Below are positions 38,764-46,448 of a stretch of 64,000 nucleotides of DNA, piece after piece. The DNA is taken from positions 1 to 64,000 of the forward strand of contig NZ_BFFO01000003.1 of NCBI RefSeq assembly GCF_003116835.1, written 5' to 3'. The position numbers were made by a program, and so were the translations under genes. Position 1 is the first letter of the stretch. Every line of letters begins with the position of its first letter. The stretch is from Lactococcus termiticola. Lineage in GTDB: Bacteria; Bacillota; Bacilli; Lactobacillales; Streptococcaceae. Under the pieces are notes generated by a model that had not been told where the DNA came from, did not search any database, and saw only the letters and a list, made by a program, of their open reading frames with translations.

Positions 38764-38922
38764 ATGAAAAATAACGAAAAACATGTCAAGCATCCCTATC
38801 TTGGCATCACAGCAGGACTTCTCGCCCTGATTATCGCGACCAGTGTCGCCTTCTTTATTCCTCCGCACCCAGATTATGAGCATGTGCCACAGCGTTGGCC
38901 AAGCCGAACGAATTGGGAGTGA
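38764..38922 (+). CDS. small membrane protein, 52 aa
   Basis: AAAGGAATTGGCC precedes the ATG. The product has a charged start (MKNNEKHVKHPY), one hydrophobic span (LGITAGLLALIIATSVAFFI) and a proline-rich tail ending RWPSRTNWE. It is followed by a terminator at 38928. A -10-like TATTAT-AAAG lies just upstream. No family is recognised. Confidence 0.65.
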   Translation: MKNNEKHVKHPYLGITAGLLALIIATSVAFFIPPHPDYEHVPQRWPSRTNWE

Positions 38923-38927
38923 TTGTT

Positions 38928-38958
38928 TAGACCGCTGTGATGGCGGTTTTTTATTTTT
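38928..38958 (+). terminator. terminator after 52-aa gene
   Basis: ACCGC/GCGGT stem around TGTGATG followed by TTTTTTATTTTT. Confidence 0.75.
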
Positions 38959-38962
38959 CGGT

Positions 38963-39112
38963 GGGCTGTCGTTCCGCTCTGGGCAGTCGGAACTGTTGTG
39001 AGGCCGGAAGCAGACGCCTCTGGCGTCTCATTCCTAATTCTGGAGCCCTGCGGTCTCCAGAATTGCCAACTTTCACTACAGTCCCAACAGCCCAGAGCTC
39101 CACTAGTACTTT
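38963..39112 (-). repeat. structured intergenic repeat A, copy R6
   Basis: Minus-strand core GTGAAAGTTGGCAATTCTGGAGACC, GGGCTCCAGAATTAGGAATGAGACGCC and TTCCGGCCTCACA. Hairpin 1 is AATTCTGGAG/CTCCAGAATT and hairpin 2 is GACGCC/GGCGTC. The outer arms (CTCTGGGC.. with ..GCCCAGAG) have a few mismatches. It is the upstream one of two same-direction copies flanking drrAB and is very similar to R7. Confidence 0.9.
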
Positions 39113-39144
39113 ATAATTAATTCAAGAAACAGGCAGAAGTAGGG

Positions 39145-39168
39145 TTTCTGGAGGGCAACGAACCCCAA
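39145..39168 (+). repeat. solitary right end of repeat A
   Basis: TTTCTGGAGGGCAACGAACC matches the right boundary of copy R8 (TTTCTGGAACGCAACGAACC) but no core precedes it. Confidence 0.45.
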
Positions 39169-39250
39169 CATGCATTTCGTTTTACCCTCCCAGATATTAG
39201 TTTATAATTAAATTATGATTAGTTTTTCCTCATCAAAGAAAGGAGTTAGG

Positions 39251-40063
39251 ATGGAACACATTATTACAGTGAATAACTTGCACAAGGCTTTTGACAGCGA
39301 AAAAGTCTTGAAAGGGGTTGACTTGAAGGTAAAGCCGGGTCAGATTTTTGCCTTGCTTGGTACAAACGGGGCTGGAAAAACAACCATGATCAATATCTTG
39401 TCAACGCTATTGCCCCATGATAAGGGCGAAGTCAACATCAATGGCTTTGACGTCAAAGAAAGTCCTCATCAAGTCCGCCAGTCGATTACACTGACAGGAC
39501 AATTTTCAGCCCTTGATGAAGTCTTGACGGGCAGGGAAAATCTTCGCTTTATTGCAAAGCTTTCCGGCTTGAAAAGTGTTGAGGAGCGGGTTAGTCAGAT
39601 TTTAGAAGAAGTCAGCATGACCAAGGCCGCAGACAAGCGAGTCAAAGAATACTCTGGCGGAATGAAACGAAGAATCGACATCGCCATGGGCCTCCTGGCA
39701 GACCAGGATATTCTCTTTCTTGATGAGCCGACGACCGGCCTTGACCCAGAGGCCAGAAAAGAGATTTATGGCTTGATTGAAAAACTCGTGTCCTCTGGCA
39801 AGACGATCTTTTTGACCACTCAATACCTGCAAGAGGCCGAAAAGCTCGCCGATTATATTGCTGTTCTTCACAATGGCAAGATTGCCGCTAGCGGGACCTT
39901 TGAGGAGCTTCAAGCCCTTTATCAAAGGCAAGATGAAGCACTTGATTTGGAAGAAATTTTCTTTGCTGTCATTGAAGAAGAAAAGGAGGTTAGGTTAGGG
40001 TATGATAAGACAAACTTTAGTACTAACAGGACGACTTTTGAAGCACCTGAGGAGAAATGGTGA
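39251..40063 (+). CDS. DrrA-like ABC transporter ATPase
   Basis: A 270-residue ATP-binding subunit of the DrrA daunorubicin-exporter family. Walker A GTNGAGKTT, signature YSGGMKRRIDIAMGL and Walker B FLDEPTTGLD are present. I start at 39251, which has AAAGGAGTTAGG; a -10 TATAAT (39203-39208) would start transcription at about 39215. Its 3' end overlaps drrB by 62 nt, giving a tail (LGYDKTNFSTNRTT...) that looks non-native, as if the original stop was lost. It lies on the plus strand between minus-strand cydB and cydD. Confidence 0.9.
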   Translation: MEHIITVNNLHKAFDSEKVLKGVDLKVKPGQIFALLGTNGAGKTTMINILSTLLPHDKGEVNINGFDVKESPHQVRQSITLTGQFSALDEVLTGRENLRFIAKLSGLKSVEERVSQILEEVSMTKAADKRVKEYSGGMKRRIDIAMGLLADQDILFLDEPTTGLDPEARKEIYGLIEKLVSSGKTIFLTTQYLQEAEKLADYIAVLHNGKIAASGTFEELQALYQRQDEALDLEEIFFAVIEEEKEVRLGYDKTNFSTNRTTFEAPEEKW

Positions 40064-40736
40064 AGCCATCTTGAGCATCTTTGCGATTCCTATCGCCTTT
40101 TTCCTCATCAACTACTTTATGGCTGTGTCACAGGGAGAGACAATCAGCTTCGAGCAGCTCTTTCCCAGCATGGCGATTTTGACCGTCCTCATGGGGATTT
40201 CCTACACTGGCCACCGGGTCTTTGAGGATAAGGAAAAGAATATGGTCATGCGAATCAAATCCATGCCCGTCCGCCAGACTGCTCTATTGTGGGCACATGC
40301 AGTGACCAGTGTCCTGACGACCTTGGCATCACTTCTGACCCTCCTAGCTCTAGGATTCCTCCTTGGAATCGAAAACTCTGCAGGGATTTGGCAATGGTTG
40401 CTCAGCTTTGTAATCCTCGGCTTATTGACCCTAGCCTTGAGTTGGTTTGCTATCATTTCAGGGCTTGTTGCCAAAACGGCCTCGATGGCCTCCTCCTTCT
40501 TCTATCTCCTGATGTTCTTGATGATGGGCATCATGTTTGGAGGCTTAGAGCTCCCAACAGCCCTTCATATCCTGATGAACTACCAGCCCCTGACCCACAC
40601 AGCAAATGGGGTCAGCTACTTATTGACAGACGGCCTCCTTCACGCAGACCTCGGCTTCGCCGTCCTCTGGGCAATCGCTATCTTTGCCGTCTGCTACTTC
40701 TTTGCGATGAGAAAGTATAGGAAGTTGACGCCTTAA
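40002..40736 (+). CDS. DrrB-like ABC-2 type permease
   Basis: A 244-residue membrane protein with six hydrophobic helices, partner of the upstream ATPase. It has the ABC-2 permease layout with a conserved loop VFEDKEKNMVMRIKSMPV near 70-87. AAGGAGG lies about 10 nt before the ATG inside drrA. Such two-gene exporters move drugs, peptides or polysaccharide precursors. No regulator or biosynthetic gene is adjacent. Confidence 0.9.
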   Translation: MIRQTLVLTGRLLKHLRRNGEAILSIFAIPIAFFLINYFMAVSQGETISFEQLFPSMAILTVLMGISYTGHRVFEDKEKNMVMRIKSMPVRQTALLWAHAVTSVLTTLASLLTLLALGFLLGIENSAGIWQWLLSFVILGLLTLALSWFAIISGLVAKTASMASSFFYLLMFLMMGIMFGGLELPTALHILMNYQPLTHTANGVSYLLTDGLLHADLGFAVLWAIAIFAVCYFFAMRKYRKLTP

Positions 40737-40742
40737 CACTAG

Positions 40743-40877
40743 CCTTCCACTTCTTGGCCGTTGGGTTGTTGTGAGGCCGGAAGCAAGCACCTCCGGCGTC
40801 TCATTTCCAATTCTGGAGCCCTGCGATTTCCAGAATTGCCAACTTTCACGACAGCTCCAACGTCCCAGAGCTCCACT
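40743..40877 (-). repeat. structured intergenic repeat A, copy R7
   Basis: Core identical in plan and close in sequence to R6: CGTGAAAGTTGGCAATTCTGG, GGGCTCCAGAATTGGAAATGAGACGCC, TTCCGGCCTCACA. Arms are more eroded than in other copies and the right boundary is missing. It starts a few bases after the drrB stop. Confidence 0.85.
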
Positions 40878-40919
40878 GGTTTTTATACATATTATAACTT
40901 GCCAAATCGAAACAGTTAC

Positions 40920-41068
40920 AAGTGGAGTGAAAGAAATCCCGCCAAAACACAGTGTTATCAAGGCAAATCAGAAGACCCAAAGGGGCTTATGATTTAGGCA
41001 TGGAAGCCGCAGGCTTCGCTGCCGGCCACACTGTGATTTTGGCGGGATTTCTGGAACGCAACGAACCA
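40920..41068 (+). repeat. structured intergenic repeat A, copy R8
   Basis: Arms 40932-40954 and 41029-41052 match with one extra base. Core GGCAAATCAGAAGACC, TTATGATTTAGGCATGGAAGCCGCAGGCTTCGCTGCCGGCC. Left boundary AAGTGGAGTG and right boundary GGAACGCAACGAACC are both intact. It is head-to-head with R7 across 42 nt. Confidence 0.92.
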
Positions 41069-41085
41069 AAGAGCACGAATGTTGA

Positions 41086-41172
41086 GGAAAGCTTCGCTTT
41101 CCCTATCCACTACCTTTTTGTAGAGTTTTGGACTTCAATGCTCCCTTTGGTCGCATTGCTTTCTCAAAACGT
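41086..41172 (+). repeat. repeat B, single diverged copy
   Basis: TTGAGGAAAGCTTCGCTTTCCCTATCCAC matches the tandem copies at 29.1-29.3 kb. The second hairpin has different but internally matched arms (CAATGC/GCATTG instead of CAAAGTGA/TCACTTTG), so again structure is kept while sequence changes. Confidence 0.7.
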
Positions 41173-41174
41173 TA

Positions 41175-41203
41175 TACAAAAAAACCGCTCAAGGCGGTTT
41201 TTA
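41175..41203 (-). terminator. terminator after cydB
   Basis: AAAAACCGC/GGCGGTTTTT stem with T-runs, ending 4 nt from the cydB stop. Confidence 0.9.
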
Positions 41204-41206
41204 CTC

Positions 41207-42226
41207 TTATTTCTCAATCCGTTTCCGGAAGATGAAGTAAGTCCATGCGACATATACTAGGACAAATGGCAAGATACAGAGGGCAACGATGGTCATCGCT
41301 GTCAATGTATAGCTTGTTGAGCTGGCATGGCGGATCAAGATATCATGCACAGGATTAGTCGCAATCATCACACGTGGGAAGATGCCTTGGAAAAGAAGGG
41401 CAACCAGTGCGAAGAAGGTGATACCTGAGCTAAAGAAGGCCATTTTTTCATTTGACTTCATGACGCCGATATGGGCGATCACTGAAAGCACAACGATGAC
41501 TGCAAGCAAGATTACTGTCCAAACAGCGTTTTTGTGAACACCGTCGATGACTTGTGTCTTGAAGAAATCTGTAAAGAAGAACAACAAGATAGCGAAGACA
41601 ACTTCACCTGCGTACAATACGAAGTAAAGGACTTTAGCAATGGCTTTAGCCCGGTCACGGAGAGGACCTGCCACCTTAAGCGCCAGGTAGTTCAAACCGT
41701 GGAGGAAGCAAAGCAGGGTCACAGCCACACCACCTACGATAGAAAGCAAATTCACATAGGTAAAGAAGTTAGCTGACACGTTGCCATTCACATCCATTGG
41801 GATGCCTTGGATAAAGCTTGTGAACATCAAACCAAAGAGGAATGGCACTGCTGTAGAGGCAATCCCCAAGATCACACCCCAGAACTTGTGGTGCTTAGCA
41901 GATGGAGCACGGTGGCGGAATTCAAATGAAACCCCACGCAAGATCAACCCTGCCAAAATCAAGAGGAGAATCAGGTAGTAACCTGAGAACAATGAAGCGT
42001 ACCAGTATGGCATAGAGGCAAACATGGCACCACCAGCGGTAAGGAGCCAAACCTCGTTACCATCCCAAAATGGACCGATGGCTGCGATGGATTGGTCAAT
42101 CTCGCGGTCATCTTTTGCGACAAAGAGGGTCGACATGCCGACACCAAAGTCGAAACCTTCAAGGAAGAAGAAACCACCAAAGAGAACGCCAACAATGATA
42201 AACCAGAATAATTGTAATCCAGACAT
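41207..42226 (-). CDS. cydB: cytochrome bd ubiquinol/menaquinol oxidase subunit II
   Basis: A 339-residue membrane protein with about eight to nine helices. The N-terminal segment FWFIIVGVLFGGFFFLEGFDFGVG and GPFWDGNEVWLLTAGGAMFASMP (near 51-75) are family hallmarks. It supports subunit I in the quinol oxidase that reduces O2 to water. Its ATG overlaps the cydA stop (TAATG), so the two are coupled. With external heme this would permit respiration. Confidence 0.97.
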   Translation of the reverse strand: MSGLQLFWFIIVGVLFGGFFFLEGFDFGVGMSTLFVAKDDREIDQSIAAIGPFWDGNEVWLLTAGGAMFASMPYWYASLFSGYYLILLLILAGLILRGVSFEFRHRAPSAKHHKFWGVILGIASTAVPFLFGLMFTSFIQGIPMDVNGNVSANFFTYVNLLSIVGGVAVTLLCFLHGLNYLALKVAGPLRDRAKAIAKVLYFVLYAGEVVFAILLFFFTDFFKTQVIDGVHKNAVWTVILLAVIVVLSVIAHIGVMKSNEKMAFFSSGITFFALVALLFQGIFPRVMIATNPVHDILIRHASSTSYTLTAMTIVALCILPFVLVYVAWTYFIFRKRIEK

Positions 42227-43749
42227 TATTTTTCTCCTCCTTCTTCTTCATTTTCGTCTTTTACTTTGAAATTGTCCTTGTTAAATGGATCAAGTTCAGC
42301 GTAAGCTGTTTCAGCATTTTCAATTGGTTGACGCATCACGTGTACTGAGTAAGCAATCATCGTAGCCGCAAGACCACAGAAAAGGACGAAGTACAAGATG
42401 TTAGAGAAGGTCAATGAAGCGACTGAAACGTTTGGTGATACAGAGTCTTGAATGGTAAAGAGTCCGTAAACTGTCCAAGGGTAACGACCAAGCTCGGTTA
42501 CCAACCAACCACATGTGATGGCGAGGATTGGAGCGTAGAGCATGATACCGTAGAAACGAAGGAAGCCGCGGTTTTCATAGAGCCATGGTTTTTTCTTCCG
42601 TGTCCAGAAGAGACCAAGTGCACTCGCCAGAATCATCAGCATTGAAAGACCTGCCATGATACGGAAAGTATAGAAGATGGCGTTCATTGGTGGAACAAAG
42701 TTATTACCGATTTCCTTGGCTGCTTCTGGATATTGGGCAGCAAGCTCTTTGTTCAACTGGTCAACTGACTTGATGTCTGTCTTGTTGGTAGGCGAGTGGA
42801 AGGTCAGGATAGAGAGCATCATTGGCACACGGATGCCTGCGACTTCTCTGTGTTGTGCTTCATTGAAGAAGGCTACGATTTCCCAAGGGGCAGATTCACC
42901 CTTCTTAGAAGTGTCCATGACACCTTCAGCTACGGCAAACTTCATAGGTTGGCTTTCAGCCACATAAATCATGGATTGGTCTCCAGCAACGAAGTTACCG
43001 ATAGAGCCAATCAAAGCAACCAAGAGTCCCAGACGAAGGGCTGGCTTGAAGAAGTCAACATCGCGCTTCTTCAAAAGTTGGAAGGCTGCGATACCGGCTA
43101 CTGAGAAACCACCACAGAGAGCCCAACCCGTAATGACGTGACTGAATTCAAGCGTCGTTTGTGGATTGGTCACAAGGGCAGCAAAGTTGTTCAATGTGGC
43201 ACGGGCACCACCAGCGAGTGATGGGTTTTGAGCCCATTCTGACAGAGGAATCCGCTGTCCATTGCCGCCTGTGATTGTGAAGCCTACTGGGTTTTGCATG
43301 AATGAGTTGGCTGCCAAGATCCAAAGACCTGAAAGCACTGAACCAACCAGCGTGATCCAAGCCACAACCATGTGGAGCTTCTTGTTGATGCGGTCCCAAC
43401 CGAAGAGCCAGATTCCAAGGAATGTAGATTCCATGAAGAAGGCAAGCAGGGCTTCAACCGCAAGTGGGGCACCGAAGATGTCACCGACGAAACGTGAGTA
43501 GTCAGACCAGTTCATCCCAAATTGGAATTCTTGGATGATACCGGTCACGACACCGACAGCGAAGCTCAAAAGCATGATCGAGCCAAAGAATTTAGTTCTG
43601 ATTTTCCATTTTTCATCTCCGGTCTTCACGTAGATGCTTTCCATGAGTGCGACCATGAAGAGCATACCAATAGAGAAGGGCACAAAGAAGAAATGGAATA
43701 CCGTTGTCATCGCAAACTGGAAGCGTGCGAGATTGACGATAGTAAACAT
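42226..43749 (-). CDS. cydA: cytochrome bd ubiquinol/menaquinol oxidase subunit I
   Basis: The heme-bearing subunit, 507 residues. From the ATG at 43749 the axial His is at residue 19 (RFQFAMTTVFHFFF), and the GWLVTELGRYPW segment near 395 is the quinol-side signature. It has the short-Q-loop form typical of Firmicutes. AAAGGAGGTATT precedes this ATG, so the longer start at 43770 is unlikely. A -10 TATAAT is at 43811-43816 and a Rex-like site at 43881. Confidence 0.97.
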   Translation of the reverse strand: MFTIVNLARFQFAMTTVFHFFFVPFSIGMLFMVALMESIYVKTGDEKWKIRTKFFGSIMLLSFAVGVVTGIIQEFQFGMNWSDYSRFVGDIFGAPLAVEALLAFFMESTFLGIWLFGWDRINKKLHMVVAWITLVGSVLSGLWILAANSFMQNPVGFTITGGNGQRIPLSEWAQNPSLAGGARATLNNFAALVTNPQTTLEFSHVITGWALCGGFSVAGIAAFQLLKKRDVDFFKPALRLGLLVALIGSIGNFVAGDQSMIYVAESQPMKFAVAEGVMDTSKKGESAPWEIVAFFNEAQHREVAGIRVPMMLSILTFHSPTNKTDIKSVDQLNKELAAQYPEAAKEIGNNFVPPMNAIFYTFRIMAGLSMLMILASALGLFWTRKKKPWLYENRGFLRFYGIMLYAPILAITCGWLVTELGRYPWTVYGLFTIQDSVSPNVSVASLTFSNILYFVLFCGLAATMIAYSVHVMRQPIENAETAYAELDPFNKDNFKVKDENEEEGGEK

Positions 43750-43880
43750 AATACCTCCTTTAAGGTTCAAAAAATAGTCTAAAAATAGACAGAATCTTAA
43801 TTACACCTATATTATACACCTTTGACAGCGATTTATCTAGGGGTTTTTCAGTAAAGTTTATTTTACATACAATTTAATTT

Positions 43881-43898
43881 TTGTGTGCTTTTTCACAT
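43881..43898. promoter_or_regulatory. candidate Rex (NADH-sensing repressor) site
   Basis: TTGTG-N8-CACAT at 43881-43898, one base off the TTGTGAANNNNTTCACAA spacing of Rex operators. It lies about 65 nt upstream of the cydA -10, between cydA and a divergent alcohol dehydrogenase. Both gene types are established Rex targets in Firmicutes. No second operator was found. Confidence 0.55.
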
Positions 43899-44054
43899 GC
43901 TTTTTAAGGCTTAATATAGCTGGGAAAGTCAGGAGATTCCCATTTGGTTTTTCTGCCAAGCCTGGCTCGAGCGCTCTGAGCCCAGCCCTAGGCATTTGTC
44001 TGCTTTGAAAAGACAAATCTTTCCTATATGTAAGTAATTTTCGAAAGCAGCCTC

Positions 44055-44082
44055 TTGAGTTATGAGCAAATTCTCTTAAAAT
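44055..44082 (+). promoter_or_regulatory. candidate adh promoter
   Basis: TTGAGT (44055-44060), 16 nt, TAAAAT (44077-44082); leader about 43 nt to the ATG at 44132. Moderate match only. Confidence 0.5.
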
Positions 44083-44131
44083 GAAAGTGACAAGGAATAT
44101 CGCTACCAAAAAATTGAAGGAGGGATTTGAA

Positions 44132-45148
44132 ATGAGAGCAGCAGTCGTGAGACAAAAACCAGATGGATACGCAGATGTCGTTGAAAAGACACTCCGGCCT
44201 ATCAAGCCTAATGAAGCCAAGGTCAAAATGGAATACTGCGGTGTCTGCCACACCGACCTGCACGTCGCAGCTGGTGACTATGGCAACAAGGCCGGCACAA
44301 CTCTTGGCCACGAAGGCATTGGCGTCGTCACAGAAATTGGGGCCGATGTCCAGTCGCTGAAAGTAGGCGACCGGGTCTCTATCGCCTGGTTCTTTGAGGG
44401 CTGTGGCCACTGCGAATACTGCGTTTCTGGCAATGAGACCTTCTGTCCTGAAGTCAAAAACGCAGGCTACTCGGTCGATGGTGGGATGGCCGAAGAAGCC
44501 ATCGTGACCGCTGACTATGCGGTCAAGCTCCCTGAGGGCCTCGACCCCGTCGAAGCCAGCTCCATCACTTGTGCCGGCGTGACGACCTACAAGGCCATCA
44601 AGGTTTCTGGCATCAAACCAGGCCAGTGGCTGGTCGTCTACGGAACTGGTGGCCTGGGCAATCTGGCCATCCAGTATGCGAAAAATGTCTTCAACGCCCG
44701 CGTCATTGCTGTTGACGTCTCTGACGAAAAACTGGCCTCTGCCAAGAAAGTCGGAGCCGACCTTCTCTTAAACTCAGCCAATGCCGATCCGGCCAAGACC
44801 ATCCAAGAACTGGTCGGCGGGGCCCATGCTGCGGTCGTCTGTGCCGTCGCAGCCTCTGCCTTTGACAATGCCATCGACTGCCTGCGTCCTATGGGCAAGA
44901 TGGTCGCTGTCGCCCTGCCCAATGCCAAGATGGAAGTTTCGATTCCAAGAACCGTCTTTGATGGCATTGAAATTATCGGCTCACTCGTCGGGACCAGGCA
45001 GGACCTGGCCGAAGCCTTCCAATTTGGGGCCGACGGCAAGGTTAAGCCGATTGTTGCGACCCGTAAGCTAGATGACATCAACGACATCATCGATGAAATG
45101 AAGGCGGGTAAAATCGAAGGCCGGATGGTCATTGATTTTACAAAGTAA
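44132..45148 (+). CDS. zinc-dependent alcohol dehydrogenase, AdhP type
   Basis: A 338-residue medium-chain ADH that interconverts acetaldehyde and ethanol (or similar) with [12 protein letters not shown] (near 37) and GHEGIG (near 60) hold the catalytic zinc; [15 protein letters not shown] (near 91-106) holds the structural zinc. [11 protein letters not shown] (near 172) is the NAD site. I start at the ATG at 44132 because GAAGGAGGG precedes it. It is divergent from cydA with a Rex-like site between. Confidence 0.94.
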   Translation: MRAAVVRQKPDGYADVVEKTLRPIKPNEAKVKMEYCGVCHTDLHVAAGDYGNKAGTTLGHEGIGVVTEIGADVQSLKVGDRVSIAWFFEGCGHCEYCVSGNETFCPEVKNAGYSVDGGMAEEAIVTADYAVKLPEGLDPVEASSITCAGVTTYKAIKVSGIKPGQWLVVYGTGGLGNLAIQYAKNVFNARVIAVDVSDEKLASAKKVGADLLLNSANADPAKTIQELVGGAHAAVVCAVAASAFDNAIDCLRPMGKMVAVALPNAKMEVSIPRTVFDGIEIIGSLVGTRQDLAEAFQFGADGKVKPIVATRKLDDINDIIDEMKAGKIEGRMVIDFTK

Positions 45149-45285
45149 AATATTTCAGCCGTCTTGTGAGCCTCGAAATGACTTGGACTCCTGAAGCCAA
45201 TATCCCTAGCTAACGCTAATCTCCTCTTAATATTTAGTCATCTGCCTTGTAACCCCAAAAAACCGCCCCAAAGGCGGAGTCAGGC

Positions 45286-45314
45286 TTGAACTCAAGCCAT
45301 GATTAGGTTATAAT
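45286..45314 (+). promoter_or_regulatory. promoter of the magnesium operon
   Basis: TTGAAC (45286-45291), 17-nt spacer, TATAAT (45309-45314). Transcription would begin near 45321, just before the leader-peptide ribosome site. A non-T-flanked hairpin (CCGCC/GGCGG) at 45262-45278 lies upstream. Confidence 0.85.
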
Positions 45315-45320
45315 AGTAAC

Positions 45321-45456
45321 TAAATATAAACAAAGGAGAGCGTTTCTGTTGGACAACGACCACCCGAATCCCGAAAATAAGCCATTTTCGTTGAATCAAC
45401 TCTAAAAACAAGACGCTCTAAATGTCAATAAAAACTGACGGAGCCGTCAGTTTTTT
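45321..45456 (+). promoter_or_regulatory. leader-peptide attenuator ahead of DUF1003-mgtA
   Basis: The leader holds three mutually exclusive pairings. Segment 1 (45337-45350, starting AGAGCGT) pairs with segment 2 (45407-45419, ending ACGCTCT). Segment 2 (GACGCTC, 45412-45418) can instead pair with GAGCCGTC (45441-45448). The terminator ACTGACG/CGTCAGT (45434-45440 with 45445-45451) ends in six T. Translating the whole peptide would place the ribosome over segment 2 and let the terminator form; early ribosome loss would free segment 2 for antitermination. The logic is inferred; the pairings are in the sequence. Confidence 0.7.
45349..45405 (+). CDS. acidic, proline-rich leader peptide, 18 aa
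   Basis: TTG start with AAAGGAG (45332-45338) 10 nt upstream. The product is MDNDHPNPENKPFSLNQL. The first 11 residues alternate Asp/Glu/Asn/Pro, the composition that destabilises translating ribosomes at low Mg in the E. coli and Salmonella MgtL leader peptides. It lies wholly within the 5' leader of a Mg-transport operon, just ahead of an intrinsic terminator. No sequence homology to MgtL is claimed, only composition, size and place. Confidence 0.65.
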   Translation: MDNDHPNPENKPFSLNQL

Positions 45457-45459
45457 CTA

Positions 45460-46362
45460 TTGTCTTCGCATGAAACCATCATTTCAATCATGCCCCAAGT
45501 AATTTCATCAAATAAGGCGGTCTGTCTCGTCAACGGCCGTATTCATAGGGTCTCTGGGGGAGACTATCTGGAAAACCTCGACCCGAGCCTGCAGACCGTC
45601 ATCACCCGTGACTATCCTGATGTCGACATGCACAGCTTTATCTGCAATGAACACCAGGTTAAGTTCCGTCTCGAGGTCTTGGACACCCTCTTCCATCTTG
45701 ACCTGCAAAAAAACTTTACCATCAACGACCAGCTCAATGAAGAGCTTGAAAAAGCCAACTTCCAGATTCAGGACGTGGAAGAACAGCTCGAAGCTCAAGC
45801 CACCATCGGTGAGCGTGCTGCCGACCGTGTGACTGACTTTGTCGGGAGCTGGGCTTTCATTATCATCTACACCAGTATCCTCGCGGTCTGGATGTTCCTC
45901 AATGTCAGCAAGCTTCTCGGTGTCGCTTGGGACCCTTATCCTTTCATTTTGCTCAATCTTTTCTTGTCGATCACTGCTGCCATGCAAGCACCGTTGATCA
46001 TGATGAGTCAGAACCGGGCCAGCGACCACGACCGCTTGTCAGCAAAGAATGACTACCTGGTCAACACCAAGTCCGACAAGGGAGTACGTGCCCTCCATGA
46101 AAAGCTCGACCACCTGATGATGGAAGACCAGTCTTCTACCATGCAGATTCAAAAAATCCAGACCGAAATGCTGGGGGACATTCAAATCCTCCTCAACGAA
46201 GTCTACCAACAAAACCAAGATATCCGTGAGCGGCTCGACAACGTCGAAGACCAGCTCGATGACTTTGAAGAAACACTTGACACCATCGAAGAAAATACAG
46301 ACGATGATGATGTCAATGAGGAAAACAACAATGAAGAAACAAGCAGGCCTCATGCCTCTTAA
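45460..46362 (+). CDS. DUF1003-domain membrane protein
   Basis: A 300-residue protein with two membrane helices near residues 130-175 in the DUF1003 core (SWAFIIIYTSILAVWMFLN...PFILLNLFLSITAAMQAPLIMMSQNR) and a long coiled-coil, acidic C-terminal tail. It precedes mgtA and shares its leader, suggesting a role in magnesium homeostasis. The start is uncertain: TTG at 45460 directly follows the terminator T-run and its only ribosome-site candidate (GGAG, 45440-45443) lies in the terminator loop 16 nt away; ATG at 45490 is the alternative. Confidence 0.8.
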   Translation: MSSHETIISIMPQVISSNKAVCLVNGRIHRVSGGDYLENLDPSLQTVITRDYPDVDMHSFICNEHQVKFRLEVLDTLFHLDLQKNFTINDQLNEELEKANFQIQDVEEQLEAQATIGERAADRVTDFVGSWAFIIIYTSILAVWMFLNVSKLLGVAWDPYPFILLNLFLSITAAMQAPLIMMSQNRASDHDRLSAKNDYLVNTKSDKGVRALHEKLDHLMMEDQSSTMQIQKIQTEMLGDIQILLNEVYQQNQDIRERLDNVEDQLDDFEETLDTIEENTDDDDVNEENNNEETSRPHAS

Positions 46363-46383
46363 AACTCATAAAACTTATAAAAC

Positions 46384-46425
46384 AAACGCTATCTCAACCG
46401 ATAGGGTTCGTTTTTATTTTTTAAT
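46384..46425 (+). terminator. intercistronic hairpin with T-run between DUF1003 gene and mgtA
   Basis: AAACG-CTATC pairs with GATAG and CGTTT (bulge GGTT) and is followed by TTTTTATTTTTT. No new promoter is evident before mgtA at 46449, so this probably reduces, rather than ends, readthrough into mgtA. Confidence 0.65.
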
Positions 46426-46448
46426 TCTAAGAATGTAAGGTAATTATC

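Noticed and set aside
39215-39250. N-terminal extension of drrA from ATG 39215.
   Set aside because: The ATG is where transcription should start (6 nt after TATAAT), but AAAGGAG sits before the in-frame ATG at 39251 and the extension is unlike DrrA N termini.
45165-45255. Possible tenth copy of repeat A after the adh gene (TTGTGAGCCTCG...ATCCCTAG...CTCC...CTGCC).
   Set aside because: Only short pieces match the core, the hairpins do not form well and no boundary sequence is present; too weak to list.
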